Shown: one piece after another, positions 26,808 through 36,755 of the stretch
How positions within the stretch are numbered: position 1 is the stretch's first letter
Layout of the letters: every line of letters begins with the position of its first letter
From: Curvibacter gracilis ATCC BAA-807
GTDB lineage: Bacteria > Pseudomonadota > Gammaproteobacteria > Burkholderiales > Burkholderiaceae_C
Reading direction: 5' to 3'
DNA length: 62,279 nucleotides
Assembly: GCF_000518645.1 (NCBI RefSeq)
Contig: NZ_JADZ01000033.1
Coordinates: forward strand, 1-62,279
Translations under genes and position numbers: made by a program
Notes under the pieces: generated by a model
The model's input: only the letters and a program-made list of their open reading frames with translations
Database searches by the model: none
What the model was told of the DNA's origin: nothing

Positions 26808-27611
26808 ATGAGTACCAAACCCACCCGCCGCCTGGTCGACCTGTCGATCTACCTGGAAAACGATGTGCTGTCCGACCCACCGCCGCTGGCGCCGCGCATC
26901 ACCTACCAGACCCACGCCGACACCCTGCCCGAGTTCATGCACATGCTGCCGGGCACCGTGCCGGCGGACTACCCCGACGGCCAGGCCGCCGCGGCCGAGT
27001 GGGTCACCCTCACCACCCACAACGGCACCCACCTGGACGCGCCCTACCACTTCCACGCCACCATGGACGCCCGCCTGGGCGAGGCCCGGCCCGCCATCAC
27101 CATCGACCAGGTGCCGCTGGAGTGGTGCTTCCAGCCCGGCGTGAAGCTCGACTTCCGGCATTTCCCCGACGGCTACGTGGCCACCGCCGCCGATGTCGAG
27201 GCCGAGCTGGCCCGCATCGGCTACAGCCTGCAGCCGCTCGACATCGTGCTGGTCAACACGCGCGCGGGCGAGCGCTACGGCCACAGCGACTACCTGAACG
27301 CCGGCTGTGGCATGGGCTACGAGGCCACCATGTACCTGCTCGAGCGCGGTGTGCGGCTGACCGGCACCGACGCCTGGAGCTGGGATGCGCCCTTCTCTTA
27401 CACCGCCCAGCGCATTGCCGAAACCGGCAACAAAGCCCTGATCTGGGAGGGCCACAAGGCCGGGCGCGACATCGGCTACTGCCACCTCGAGAAGCTGCAC
27501 CAGCTGGAGGTGCTGCCCCCGCACGGCTTCACCATCAGCTGCTTTCCGCACAAGATCCGCGGCGCCTCGGCCGGCTGGACCCGGGCCGTGGCCATCTTCG
27601 ACCCGGTCTGA
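26808..27611 (+). CDS. Cyclase-family metal hydrolase
   Basis: The 267-residue enzyme has the signature of the cyclase/kynurenine-formamidase family, visible as THNGTHLDAPYHFH, which provides metal ligands. Family members hydrolyse formamides, lactones or related bonds. In this context it may act on a lactone or amide intermediate of the ring-cleavage pathway. The ATG at 26808 is 34 bases after the transporter stop; no strong ribosome site is seen. Confidence 0.83.
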   Translation: MSTKPTRRLVDLSIYLENDVLSDPPPLAPRITYQTHADTLPEFMHMLPGTVPADYPDGQAAAAEWVTLTTHNGTHLDAPYHFHATMDARLGEARPAITIDQVPLEWCFQPGVKLDFRHFPDGYVATAADVEAELARIGYSLQPLDIVLVNTRAGERYGHSDYLNAGCGMGYEATMYLLERGVRLTGTDAWSWDAPFSYTAQRIAETGNKALIWEGHKAGRDIGYCHLEKLHQLEVLPPHGFTISCFPHKIRGASAGWTRAVAIFDPV

Positions 27612-27691
27612 TCCGCCTCTTTCCATCCGAACGAAGCTTCCGCAAAAACCCTCCACACGAACCCTCCACACGAACCCAGCGTCTGCACACC

Positions 27692-28306
27692 ATGAGCACC
27701 ACCCCCTCTTTCCCGCCCATCCACCGCGTGGTCACCGGCCACGACGGCCAGGGTCGGGCCATCATCAGCAGCCAGGGCCCGCTGCCCACCGTGGTGGCCA
27801 TCGAGGCCATTCCGGGCACCGTCTTCCATGAGGTCTGGAGCACCGACGCCAGCCCCGCCCGCGTGGACAACGGCGCCGATCCCACCCTGGGCGCCCTGCG
27901 CCTGCCGCCGCCGGCCCAGGGCACGCGCATGCGCTTTGTCGACATCCCGCCCGACACCGCCGACTACCTGGCCACCGGGGCCGGCCGCATGAAAGAGGCC
28001 TTCACCCAGATCGGCGACGCCGCCGCCTCCACCGTGGCCGCCGATTCGCCCCACCCCCTGATGCACCGCACCGAATCGGTGGACTACGGCGTGGTCATCG
28101 AAGGCGAGATGACCCTGGTGCTGGACGACTCCGAGGTGCTGCTGCGCCCGGGCAGCGTGGTGGTGCAGCGCGGCACCAACCACGCCTGGGCCAACCTCTC
28201 GGGCCGGCCGTGCCGCATGTTGTTCGTGCTGGTCGATGGGCACTACGACGCCGACATCGCGCGCGGCCTGGCCGGCCGCGCGGCCCACGCCGCAGGAGCC
28301 GCCTGA
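27692..28306 (+). CDS. Cupin-domain protein
   Basis: The 204-residue protein has a single C-terminal cupin barrel (about 120-190) with HRTESVDYGVVIEGEMTL as cupin motif 1 and PGSVVVQRGTNHAW as motif 2. His and Glu residues could hold a metal. Members of this cupin group are common in aromatic gene clusters but have no settled function. A 13-base direct repeat (ACGAACCCTCCAC) lies in the 80-base gap before it. The stop codon overlaps the next start (TGATG). Confidence 0.78.
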   Translation: MSTTPSFPPIHRVVTGHDGQGRAIISSQGPLPTVVAIEAIPGTVFHEVWSTDASPARVDNGADPTLGALRLPPPAQGTRMRFVDIPPDTADYLATGAGRMKEAFTQIGDAAASTVAADSPHPLMHRTESVDYGVVIEGEMTLVLDDSEVLLRPGSVVVQRGTNHAWANLSGRPCRMLFVLVDGHYDADIARGLAGRAAHAAGAA

Positions 28307-29298
28307 TGCATGTGCTGATCACCGGGGCGGACGGCTTTGTGGGCGCGGCGCTGGTGCGACGCCTGTTGCAGGGGCCGCCCACAGGGGCAGGGCAGGGCGG
28401 GGCCGGGCAGGGTGACATACGCCTCACCTTGGTTGACCGGCATTTCCGCCAAGGCCCGCCGGGGCCCCAGCATCGCCACTACACCGGCAGCTTTGCCGAT
28501 CCGGCCTTGCTTCAGCATCTGTCGGACGACCCGCCGCAACAGGTGTTCCACCTGGCCAGCATGCCCGGCGCCCTGGCCGAGCGCGAGCCCGAGGCCGGTA
28601 TCCAGGCCAACCTGCTGGCCACCGTGCAGCTGCTGGAGCACCTGGCCGGCCTGACACGTCAGGGGCGCCAGGGGCGTACATCGCCACCCCGCGTGGTGCT
28701 GGCCAGCTCGGTGGCCGTCTACGGCGCCCTCGGGCCCGAGCCCGTCACCGAGCAGCAACTGCCCCAGCCCGAGCTCAGCTACGGCGCCCACAAGTGGATG
28801 AGCGAGCTGCTGCTGGCCGATTTCAGCCGCCGTGGCGAGCTGGACGGCTGCAGCCTGCGCCTGCCCGGCATCGTGGCCCGCCCGGCCACCGAGAGCGGGC
28901 ACGGCTCGGCCTTCATGAGCCAGATCTTCCATGCCCTGCGCGAGGGCCGCCCCTACGAGTGCCCCGTGTCGCCCGAGGCCAGCGCCTGGTGGATGTCGCT
29001 GGCTTGCTGCCTCGACAACCTGCTGCACGCGGCCAGCCTGAGCGCCTCGGCCATGCCGGCCTCGCGCTGCTGGCAACTGCCGGTGCTGTGCCTGCCGGTG
29101 GCCAGCGTCATCGAGGCCACCGCCCAGCGTCTGGGGGCCTCGGCCGCTGCGCTGATCCAGCACCGCCCCGACCACCGCATCGAAGCCCTGTTCGGCCGCC
29201 AGCCGCCGCTGCTCACGCCGCTGGCCGAAGCCGCAGGCTTTGTGCACGATGGCTCGGTGCAGGGCCTGGTGGCGCGGGTGCTGGCGGCTGATGTTTGA
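28306..29298 (+). CDS. Extended SDR, epimerase/dehydrogenase (DenD-like)
   Basis: The 330-residue enzyme has the N-terminal NAD-binding motif ITGADGFVGAALVRRLL and the YxxxK pair in SYGAHKWMSE, as in extended short-chain dehydrogenases. The sequence resembles D-erythronate dehydrogenase-like members, which oxidise a hydroxy acid with NAD. It is the last gene in the run and ends just before a bidirectional terminator. The substrate is not known. Confidence 0.82.
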   Translation: MHVLITGADGFVGAALVRRLLQGPPTGAGQGGAGQGDIRLTLVDRHFRQGPPGPQHRHYTGSFADPALLQHLSDDPPQQVFHLASMPGALAEREPEAGIQANLLATVQLLEHLAGLTRQGRQGRTSPPRVVLASSVAVYGALGPEPVTEQQLPQPELSYGAHKWMSELLLADFSRRGELDGCSLRLPGIVARPATESGHGSAFMSQIFHALREGRPYECPVSPEASAWWMSLACCLDNLLHAASLSASAMPASRCWQLPVLCLPVASVIEATAQRLGASAAALIQHRPDHRIEALFGRQPPLLTPLAEAAGFVHDGSVQGLVARVLAADV

Positions 29299-29320
29299 AA
29301 AACGCAGAAAAGTACAGACG

Positions 29321-29350
29321 AAAAAATACCCCTGCAAGAGGGGTATCTTT
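29321..29350. terminator. Bidirectional intrinsic terminator
   Basis: ATACCCCT (29326-29333) and AGGGGTAT (29339-29346) form an 8-bp stem with loop GCAAG. It is followed by CTTTT on the plus strand and by six T residues on the minus strand. It ends the catabolic run from the left and the RRM gene from the right. Confidence 0.85.
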
Positions 29351-29380
29351 TCAATTCACAGGCCAGAGGCCTGTTGAGAA

Positions 29381-29791
29381 TCAGTAGCTGTTGCCGCCGC
29401 CGTAGCCGCCGCCGCCACCGCTACGGCCACCGCCGTAACCGCCGCCGCCGCCACCACCGTAGCCGCCACCACCGCTGCGGCCACCGCCGTAGCCGCCGCC
29501 ACCACCACCACCGCCGAAGCCACCGCTACGGGGCGGGCGGGGTTCCATCGGGCGGGCTTCGTTCACAGTGATGCTGCGGCCACCCAGGGATTGTTCGTTC
29601 ATGCCGTTGATGGCGGCTTGCGCTTCAGCGTCGCTGCCCATTTCGACAAAGCCGAAACCCTTGGAGCGACCGGTGTCACGTTCCATCATGACCTTGGCGC
29701 TGGTGACAGTGCCGAATTCGCTGAAAGCTTGTTCCAGATCGTTGTCACGAACCTGATAAGGCAGGTTGCCGACATACAGTTTGTTGCCCAT
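29381..29791 (-). CDS. Glycine-rich RRM RNA-binding protein
   Basis: The 136-residue protein has one RNA recognition motif (about 1-80) with RNP2 as KLYVGNL and RNP1 as KGFGFVEM, followed by a low-complexity tail of Gly, Tyr, Arg and Ser (GGGGYGGG repeats). Proteins of this kind occur in many betaproteobacteria and cyanobacteria and are often cold-induced. The ATG at 29791 has AGGAG upstream; the open frame continues further without domain support. Long AT-rich leader DNA lies upstream. Confidence 0.9.
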   Translation of the reverse strand: MGNKLYVGNLPYQVRDNDLEQAFSEFGTVTSAKVMMERDTGRSKGFGFVEMGSDAEAQAAINGMNEQSLGGRSITVNEARPMEPRPPRSGGFGGGGGGGGYGGGRSGGGGYGGGGGGGYGGGRSGGGGGYGGGNSY

Positions 29792-29845
29792 TTTGGGACT
29801 CCTAAAAAACACATTGACAAAGCGATGGAGTCCCGAAAAACGCAC

Positions 29846-30367
29846 ACATCAGACGAAAACCTGGCCATTCACCGCAAATTGCTTGGATAAAAAATCCGCG
29901 CCAACCGATTAAACGCGCATACGGCTCCAAAAAACCGTCAAGCAGGGGTCGCACCGCTCTTTTTTTTTCATTCCCTGATTTTCAACAGGGTTTGTGGATG
30001 GAAAAAGACGAAAACGCACGGAATTGGGGCCATTCGGCCTGAAATCGCCAAGGTGCGCGCCCTGCAAAGCCGCCGTCTTGCTGGCTTCAGGCAGTCAGCA
30101 TGGCCCCAAAGGCCCCCTGTCCGGCCACCGTCACCACCGGAAACTCCAACCCTTTGCTCACCTGCATGGTCATCACCTTGATGGTGTTGGCGGTCGGGTC
30201 GTCATCGCCTGAGCGGTGCGGCATCCTGGTTGTTCCAGGGCCTGTGCCCATTGGTTGATCGGCTGCCCCTCTGCGCAGGGCCCCTATCGTTGAGAAGCCC
30301 ACAGTCCTCCCTCGTGGAGCCGCCTAGCACCGAAACAAGCAACTCCCAGCAAACCCAAGAATTTTGA
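29846..30367. other. Intergenic stretch with a helicase remnant
   Basis: About 520 bases lie between the RRM gene and the chemoreceptor. The only recognisable coding trace is the UvrD fragment at 30090-30206, listed separately. The rest shows no gene. Confidence 0.5.
30090..30206 (-). pseudogene. UvrD-family helicase fragment
   Basis: About 39 residues match the C-terminal motif V region of UvrD/Rep-type helicases (TIKVMTMQVSKGLEFPVV, where TMH.SKGLEFP.V is usual). The flanking sequence has no helicase similarity, and a stop codon follows shortly. This is a leftover of a gene that was lost by deletion or rearrangement. Confidence 0.65.
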
Positions 30368-30383
30368 TTGGCCAATGATAAAT

Positions 30384-30412
30384 TTGACAGCGATGCTTGT
30401 TTAATAAATAAT
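30384..30412 (+). promoter_or_regulatory. Strong sigma70-like promoter before the chemoreceptor
   Basis: TTGACA (30384-30389) and AATAAT (30407-30412) are separated by 17 bases, giving eleven of twelve consensus bases. It lies 30 bases before the chemoreceptor start, in a locally AT-rich stretch. Confidence 0.6.
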
Positions 30413-30442
30413 TATGATACAAACATCATGGGGATGCTAGAA

Positions 30443-32203
30443 ATGGCTTTTCATCACATATCCGTTCGGGCCAAGTTGTACACAGCTTTCGGTGGCTTGG
30501 CGGTTCTCGTGCTCATCGCGTCAGGCATCGCCATCAATGCACTGCAGGATGCCAACCAGGCATTTGAGTCGTTTGTGAGCGGCATCAATGCGCGGGCCGC
30601 GCTGGTCGATCGCATCCACTCGGAGGTGAACGCCCGGGCGATTGCGGCCCGCAACCTGGTGTTGGTCACCAAGCCTGCCGACCTGGAACTGGAGAAATCT
30701 GCCGTCATCCGGGCCCATGAAGCGATCCAGAAGGATCTGGCAAAAATGAAAGAAATGGTGGCGGGTAAGGAGGTGCCCTCCACCGTCAAGGCGCTGGTGG
30801 GTGAGATCGAGAAGGTTGAGCAGGCCTACGGTCCGGTCGCTCTGGCCATCGTGAAACTGGCTGCTCAAGGCAAGCGTGACGAAGCCATCGCCAAGATGAA
30901 CGATGAGTGCCGCCCGCTGCTGGCGGCACTCATCGAAAAGGCGGACGCCTATGCCCAAGCCACAGCCCAGCGATCGGAGGCCATGATCAAGGAGGCCGAA
31001 GAGCACTATCGAAGCCAGCGCAATGGGTTGCTGGTCGCGTGCCTGATCGCTTTGGCGACGGCCGTCGTGGCTGGGGCCTTGATTGCGCGCAGCTTGGCTC
31101 GGGCCTTGGGGGCCGAACCCGGGGCCTTGGGGGAGGCGGCGCAACGGGTCGCGAGGGGAGATCTGAGCCCCGTGGTCGGTGCCGAATCGGCGCCATCGGG
31201 CAGCGTGCTTGAATCCCTCGGTGCCATGCAGCAAAGCCTGGTGCAGATCGTCAGCCAGGTGCGCGGCGCCTCGGACTCGATTGCGACGGGATCCTCCCAG
31301 ATTTCAGTGGGCAATACTGACCTGAGCCAACGAACCGAAGAGCAGGCGAGTGCGCTGCAGCAGACGGCCGCGACCATGGACGAGTTTGGCACCACGGTGC
31401 GCCACAACGCAGACAGCGCCAAGATGGCCAACCAACTGGCTCACAACGCCTCGGATGTCGCCAGCAAGGGGGGCGCCGTGGTCGCCCAGGTGGTGGACAC
31501 CATGAAGGGCATCAACGACAGCTCCAAGAAAATCGGCGACATCATCGGCGTCATTGATGGGATCGCCTTCCAGACCAACATCCTGGCGCTGAATGCGGCC
31601 GTGGAGGCCGCACGAGCGGGGGAGCAGGGGCGCGGCTTTGCTGTGGTGGCCTCGGAGGTCAGAAGCCTTGCAGGCCGCTCAGCAGAGGCGGCCAAGGAGA
31701 TCAAGACACTCATTGGTGCGAGCGTGGATCAGGTCGAGCGAGGCACGCTCCTGGTGGATCAGGCGGGCCAGACCATGGACGAAGTGGTGTCCGCCATCAC
31801 GCGGGTGAGCGATATCGTGGGTGAAATCAGCTCGGCGAGCTCCGAGCAGAGCTCGGGCGTGACGCAGATCGGCCAGGCCATCAATCAGCTCGATCAGATG
31901 ACGCAACAGAATGCGGCATTGGTTGAAGAGAGTGCCGCCGCCGCACAAAGCCTGGAGCACCAGGCCCAGCAACTGGTGGCTGCGGTATCCATCTTCAAGC
32001 TGGCCCATGACCAGGAGCGCCTGACCCAGTCGGAGCCCCGGAAGCCCGTACCGGGCCCCCATGCCTTGAGGGCAGCGCCGGGTCAGCCCAAGCACCCACC
32101 CGCCTTGAAGCCAGTGCCCGAACTGGCGTTGGCCAAAACCAAAGCAGCAGCGCCGAGCAGCTCTGCCAAGGCGGCACCTGACGATCAATGGGAGAGCTTC
32201 TGA
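30443..32203 (+). CDS. Methyl-accepting chemotaxis protein with helical-bundle sensor
   Basis: The protein of about 586 residues has a first membrane helix (about 10-30), a periplasmic four-helix-bundle type sensor (about 35-185), a second helix, a HAMP-like segment and a cytoplasmic signalling domain with the conserved hairpin tip ([20 protein letters not shown]). It ends in WESF, which resembles the C-terminal pentapeptide that tethers CheR and CheB. In-frame ATGs at 30428, 30434 and 30443 compete; the last has GGGGA at good spacing. It probably senses a small ligand, perhaps an aromatic acid given its neighbours. Confidence 0.9.
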   Translation: MAFHHISVRAKLYTAFGGLAVLVLIASGIAINALQDANQAFESFVSGINARAALVDRIHSEVNARAIAARNLVLVTKPADLELEKSAVIRAHEAIQKDLAKMKEMVAGKEVPSTVKALVGEIEKVEQAYGPVALAIVKLAAQGKRDEAIAKMNDECRPLLAALIEKADAYAQATAQRSEAMIKEAEEHYRSQRNGLLVACLIALATAVVAGALIARSLARALGAEPGALGEAAQRVARGDLSPVVGAESAPSGSVLESLGAMQQSLVQIVSQVRGASDSIATGSSQISVGNTDLSQRTEEQASALQQTAATMDEFGTTVRHNADSAKMANQLAHNASDVASKGGAVVAQVVDTMKGINDSSKKIGDIIGVIDGIAFQTNILALNAAVEAARAGEQGRGFAVVASEVRSLAGRSAEAAKEIKTLIGASVDQVERGTLLVDQAGQTMDEVVSAITRVSDIVGEISSASSEQSSGVTQIGQAINQLDQMTQQNAALVEESAAAAQSLEHQAQQLVAAVSIFKLAHDQERLTQSEPRKPVPGPHALRAAPGQPKHPPALKPVPELALAKTKAAAPSSSAKAAPDDQWESF

Positions 32204-32318
32204 GTGCCTCTGTGTGCCTCTGAGCGCTTCTCACCCCCTTCGCCCATCCCGCGCAGGCCAGGCCTGGCCCGCGATGCCTTGGGGTGGACACAAGTTGCCC
32301 ATAAAAAAGAGAAATTCA

Positions 32319-33863
32319 ATGCGAATCAACGAACCCGTGACGCAGCGCGAGTTTGACTTCCCTGCGGACGCCACACTCATGTCCACCACCGATCTGGACA
32401 GTCGCATCACCTATGCGAACAGCTCATTCATCTCGGTGGCAGGCTACACCGAGGAGGAGATTCTGGGTCAACCCCACAACCTGGTGCGCCACCCCGACAT
32501 GCCCAGGCAGGCCTTTGCTGACATGTGGGACACGCTGAAAAGCGGTACCGCATGGACAGGGTTGGTCAAGAATCGGCGCAAGAACGGGGATCACTACTGG
32601 GTCCGTGCCAATGCCACGCCGATCGTGCGCTCGGGCCAATGCGTGGGCTACATGTCGGTCCGAACCAAGCCCACGCGGCAGGAGGTCGAGGCCGCCGAGT
32701 CGCTGTACCGAGAATTTCGTGAAGGCAAGCGCCAGGGCTGGAAGATCTTCCGCGGGGCCTTGGTGCGCAGAGGATGGCGCTCCTGGATGTCCTGGAACCA
32801 GACGCTCTCGGTTCGGACGCGCACCTGGTTGCCCCTGATCCTGTCGGTGCCTGCGGTGGGCGTCGCTGCGCACCTCTGGGGGGCACAGGCCCAACACACG
32901 GGGGCGATCATGTTGGGCGCATTCGTGCTGCAGGCCCTCGTGGGCTATTGGCTGGAGACCCAGCTGGTGAGGCCGCTGGCTGCGTTGGGGCACCATGTCA
33001 AGGCCGTGGCCAGCGGTGCCACCGAAAGCCTGCAGATGCAGCGGATTGACGACATCGGTCTGATTGCGCGGTCCGTGAACCAACTGGGCCTGATGTTCCG
33101 CTGGATCGTGGACGATGTGGCCTCCCAGGTGGGCACGGTGGACCACGCGAGCGAGGAGATCGCCACCGGCAACATGGACCTGTCCGATCGAACCGAGCAG
33201 GCTGCGGCCGCGCTGGAGGAGATTGCGGCGTCCGTTTCCAGCGTGAGCGAGATCGTGCACCAGAATGCCCAAGCCGCAGACCAGGCCGCCCGTGCGGCCC
33301 AGGCGGCGGCGGTGAGCGCCGACGATGGTGTTGCCGTGGTCCACGGCATGTCGCAATCCATCCGGGACATCTCGGACTCCTCCAGGAAGATCAGCGAAAT
33401 CACCAGCCTCATCGACAGCATTGCGTTTCAAACCAACATCCTGGCCTTGAACGCGGCGGTGGAAGCCGCCCGGGCCGGTGAACAGGGGCGAGGGTTTGCG
33501 GTGGTCGCGTCCGAGGTGAGGGCCCTGGCGACCCGTTCGGCAGCGGCAGCCAAGGAGATCCGCACCCTCATCGATGCCAGCAGCACCAACGTGGCCGTCG
33601 GCGAGGAGCAGGCCCAGTCCGTCGCCAAGGCCATTCAGAGCATTGCCGACGCGGTGGCCCAGTCCCGAGTGTTCGTGACCGAGATCAGCCAGTCATCGTC
33701 GGCGCAGTCGACGAGCGTGGCCCAGATCGAAGAGGCAGTCTCTCACCTGGATCAGACCACCCAGCAAAACGCGGCCCTGGTCGAGCAGTCTGCGGCGGCA
33801 GCACAGAGCTTGCAGGACCAGTCCAGGCTCCTGGTGGCCGCGGTATCGGTGTTCCACGGGTAA
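32319..33863 (+). CDS. Aer-like chemoreceptor with PAS domain
   Basis: The 514-residue protein begins with a PAS domain (about 15-125, with [19 protein letters not shown] and the [21 protein letters not shown] block typical of Aer). It continues with a membrane region of two hydrophobic segments (about 170-215) and a signalling domain with the conserved tip ([20 protein letters not shown]). Aer-type receptors read cellular redox or energy state through FAD. It follows the first chemoreceptor by 115 bases on the same strand. Confidence 0.9.
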   Translation: MRINEPVTQREFDFPADATLMSTTDLDSRITYANSSFISVAGYTEEEILGQPHNLVRHPDMPRQAFADMWDTLKSGTAWTGLVKNRRKNGDHYWVRANATPIVRSGQCVGYMSVRTKPTRQEVEAAESLYREFREGKRQGWKIFRGALVRRGWRSWMSWNQTLSVRTRTWLPLILSVPAVGVAAHLWGAQAQHTGAIMLGAFVLQALVGYWLETQLVRPLAALGHHVKAVASGATESLQMQRIDDIGLIARSVNQLGLMFRWIVDDVASQVGTVDHASEEIATGNMDLSDRTEQAAAALEEIAASVSSVSEIVHQNAQAADQAARAAQAAAVSADDGVAVVHGMSQSIRDISDSSRKISEITSLIDSIAFQTNILALNAAVEAARAGEQGRGFAVVASEVRALATRSAAAAKEIRTLIDASSTNVAVGEEQAQSVAKAIQSIADAVAQSRVFVTEISQSSSAQSTSVAQIEEAVSHLDQTTQQNAALVEQSAAAAQSLQDQSRLLVAAVSVFHG

Positions 33864-34284
33864 TCAAATCACCAGGGCGGTACCCGAAGGCACGCTGCCG
33901 GCGTGGAGGCCGCCCTCAACCCCGCCCGAATCACTCTTCCCCGCGCGTCGCGAATGGCCTTGGTGGTGTGGCGCCTCACCCCACCACGGGGCGGGTGAAT
34001 CTGAAAGCTTCCTGGTGGCTGTTCCGACGCATCGCGTCAACCTGGGCATCAACGCGCGCCGCTGCGCTGCTCCAAACGCAATCGTGCAACCCTGCAGCCC
34101 TGCAATCGCCAGCCGCGGGGCCTTGTGACGCCAATCACCTGGACCTGAAAGCCCAGAAAACCAAGCAGGGGGCGCCCCTCATGGCGGCATCACTGTCACG
34201 CCCGCCCAGTAACATGTTGTCGACGCTGCCTTGCACTGCAGTGCCGACATTTTGTTATTCGAGTCTTTTGCCGGCTGATTGCCA
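33864..34284. other. Intergenic stretch without a recognisable gene
   Basis: About 420 bases separate the Aer-like gene from the diguanylate cyclase gene. Short frames here lack domain signatures. Confidence 0.45.
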
Positions 34285-35427
34285 ATGTTTCATTTATCCG
34301 TTGATTTGCCGACTGTGCTGCTGCTGCAGGTGTCGTCACTGCTGGCAGGCGCCATGGGCATTTTCAATTTGCGCAGCCGCAGCCAGCGCCACCCCGGCCT
34401 GGGTTTTCTGGCGTCTTGCTTCCTGATGCTGGGCTTCGGCGGCGTCATCGCGGCCATGGGCGAGTTCAATGTCTTGCCCGATGCGCTGTGGACGCATTTG
34501 ACACTGGCCATGGGTTGCGCCGGCTACGCGCTGATGTGGATGGGGGCGTCTGAACTGAGCGGCGGCCCCTGGCGTCGCTATCAGAGGCTGGTGGCGGCGA
34601 TTCCTGTGGGGTGGATCCTGGTCGGGCTGATCACCCAGTTTCCGCTGACCAACACACCGCGTGCGACTGCATTTCATCTCAACGCCTGCTTCTTCCTGAT
34701 CTGGTCGGCCCTCATCATCTGGCGAGACCGTCATGCCGATCCACTGCGTTCCAGAGGGCTGCTGAGCTTGACCATGCTGAGCAGTGGTGTCGTCTACGGC
34801 GTGCTGGGCGTGTGCATGCTGAACGAGGGGGCCCATGAGCTACCCGTCGCCGAGGCCTTTTTCCTGCAGATCATTTTCAATTTCTGCATCGTCTTGTGGA
34901 TCATGTCCCTCGTCAATGAGCGCACGGAGTCCAAGCTTCGCCACGCCACCGAAACCGACGAACTCACTGGCGTGGGCAATCGGCGCTACCTGACGAGTCG
35001 ACTCCCTGAATTGGCCCATACCGGGTGGGCCCTGGCCGTGCTTGATTTGGACCACTTCAAGCGAATCAATGACAGCCACGGTCACGATGCCGGGGACCGC
35101 GTTCTCGCTGCCTCTGCCGCTGCGCTGAAAACAGAGTTGCGCGACTGTGACACCCTGGTTCGCCTGGGCGGTGAGGAGTTCGCGGTCTTCCTGCCGGGGG
35201 TCAGCAAGGACAACGCCCGGGCAGTCGCGGAACGTCTTCGCGGCGCAGTGGCCGGCCAAACCATCGACACCGGTGCCTCGGGCCACTGCACGGTGACTGC
35301 CAGCATCGGGCTGGTCTGGGTCAGCACCCCAGGTCAGCCTTGGAGCCATTGGCTCAATCTGGCCGACCTCGCCTGCTACGAAGCCAAGCGCCGTCAGCGC
35401 AACTGCGTCGTTTTGCACGAAGGCTGA
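34285..35427 (+). CDS. Membrane-bound diguanylate cyclase (GGDEF)
   Basis: The 380-residue protein has about six to seven membrane helices (about 10-210) and a C-terminal GGDEF domain with the catalytic loop as GGEEF. The DLDHFKRINDSHGHDAGD segment is the usual nucleotide- and metal-binding part. An RxxD inhibitory site is present five residues before GGEEF (RDCD), so product feedback is likely. It makes cyclic di-GMP, linking this signalling cluster to motility control. An in-frame TTG at 34279 is an alternative start. Confidence 0.9.
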   Translation: MFHLSVDLPTVLLLQVSSLLAGAMGIFNLRSRSQRHPGLGFLASCFLMLGFGGVIAAMGEFNVLPDALWTHLTLAMGCAGYALMWMGASELSGGPWRRYQRLVAAIPVGWILVGLITQFPLTNTPRATAFHLNACFFLIWSALIIWRDRHADPLRSRGLLSLTMLSSGVVYGVLGVCMLNEGAHELPVAEAFFLQIIFNFCIVLWIMSLVNERTESKLRHATETDELTGVGNRRYLTSRLPELAHTGWALAVLDLDHFKRINDSHGHDAGDRVLAASAAALKTELRDCDTLVRLGGEEFAVFLPGVSKDNARAVAERLRGAVAGQTIDTGASGHCTVTASIGLVWVSTPGQPWSHWLNLADLACYEAKRRQRNCVVLHEG

Positions 35428-35503
35428 TTCCGCTTCAACCCTGCCGCTACCAATGGCTCAGGGGCGCGTGGCGCCGGGCAAGACGGTCGCCTGCAATAGC
35501 CAT

Positions 35504-36691
35504 TCATGCGGCCGCAACGCCCTCAAGCTGCCGCGAGGATTCATGCGGGCTCACGGCCCGGCCACCGAGTGCCGGCACGGCGGCGCGCAGCTTGAAGATG
35601 CCCACGGTGTGCAACAGACTCTTCGATTGCTCGTCCAGGGAGCTGGCGGCTGCGGCGATCTCCTCCACAAAGGCCGAGTTCTGCTGCGTGCTCTGGTCCA
35701 TCAACCGGATCGCTTCATGGACCTGATCGATGTTCAGGCTTTGCTCGGACGAGGAACTGGCGATGTTTGCCGTGAGTTCGGTCACCCGTTGCACGGAGGC
35801 CTGGATCTTCTCAACCAGGGTCTGGACCTGTTGCGCCTGTTGCGCCCCGTCCCGGATGTGCGACACCGAGGAGGCGATGACGTTCTTGATGTCCTGGGCT
35901 GCGCTGGCCGAGCGCTGGGCCAGGTTGCGCACCTCTGCCGCCACCACGGCGAAGCCCCGCCCCTGCTCGCCGGCGCGGGCGGCTTCGACGGCCGCGTTCA
36001 AGGCCAGGATGTTGGTCTGGAAGGCGATGCCTTCGATCACGCTGGTGATCTCCGTGATCTTTTCCGAATTGCCACTCAGGCTGTCCAGCGTGTTCTTCAT
36101 CTGGTGGGCGGCTGTCCAGCCCTGTTGCGTGATGAGCTGTGACTCCGCTGCCAGGCCACAAACCACCTGGGCCCGGCCGGCATTTGTTTTGACGGCCTCG
36201 GCGACCTGGCTCATGCTGGCCGAGGTCTGCTCCAGGGCCGCGGCCTGCTGCTCCGTGCGGGCAGAGAGGTCCAGGTTGCCGGCCGAGATCTCCTGTGTCG
36301 CAAGGCTCACCCATTCGGTGGCCGTCCGGATGCGCGCCAGGGCTTGTTCCAGGCTGTCCAGAAGCCTGTCGAAGGCTTTGGCCGAGGTGCCGAACTCATC
36401 CGGCCGCGGGCTGTTGGCGCGCATGCTCAGGTCCAGCGACTCGGTCAGGGCCTTGAACTTGAGGCCCTGCCGGTTCAGGCCGCCACAGATGACCTGGTAG
36501 AAGTGGTGGCCCGCCACCAGACAGATCAGGATCGAGACCCCTTGCTGGGCGCGGTTGAAGGTGCCCACGAACGCCCCGTTGGTGGAAGCGGTCGTGGTGT
36601 TCGCCAGCAGGTCCGCCAGCAGGCCGGCGATCTGCGTCACGATCAACAGCCCGAAGGTGAGCACGATCTTGGCTCGGATGGTGAGGCTCAT
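35504..36691 (-). CDS. Short chemoreceptor with minimal sensor region
   Basis: The 395-residue protein has two hydrophobic segments (about 8-30 and 50-65) with only about 20 residues between, so it has no real periplasmic sensor domain. The cytoplasmic part carries the conserved signalling tip ([20 protein letters not shown]). It probably reads an intracellular or membrane state, or works together with a partner. It faces the diguanylate cyclase gene tail to tail. No CheR/CheB tether is visible at the C terminus. Confidence 0.85.
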   Translation of the reverse strand: MSLTIRAKIVLTFGLLIVTQIAGLLADLLANTTTASTNGAFVGTFNRAQQGVSILICLVAGHHFYQVICGGLNRQGLKFKALTESLDLSMRANSPRPDEFGTSAKAFDRLLDSLEQALARIRTATEWVSLATQEISAGNLDLSARTEQQAAALEQTSASMSQVAEAVKTNAGRAQVVCGLAAESQLITQQGWTAAHQMKNTLDSLSGNSEKITEITSVIEGIAFQTNILALNAAVEAARAGEQGRGFAVVAAEVRNLAQRSASAAQDIKNVIASSVSHIRDGAQQAQQVQTLVEKIQASVQRVTELTANIASSSSEQSLNIDQVHEAIRLMDQSTQQNSAFVEEIAAAASSLDEQSKSLLHTVGIFKLRAAVPALGGRAVSPHESSRQLEGVAAA

Positions 36692-36755
36692 GTCAGCACC
36701 TGGGGGCGTGAACGAATGGCAAGGCGGCCATGGTGGGGGGGCGCTGTCGTGTCAC

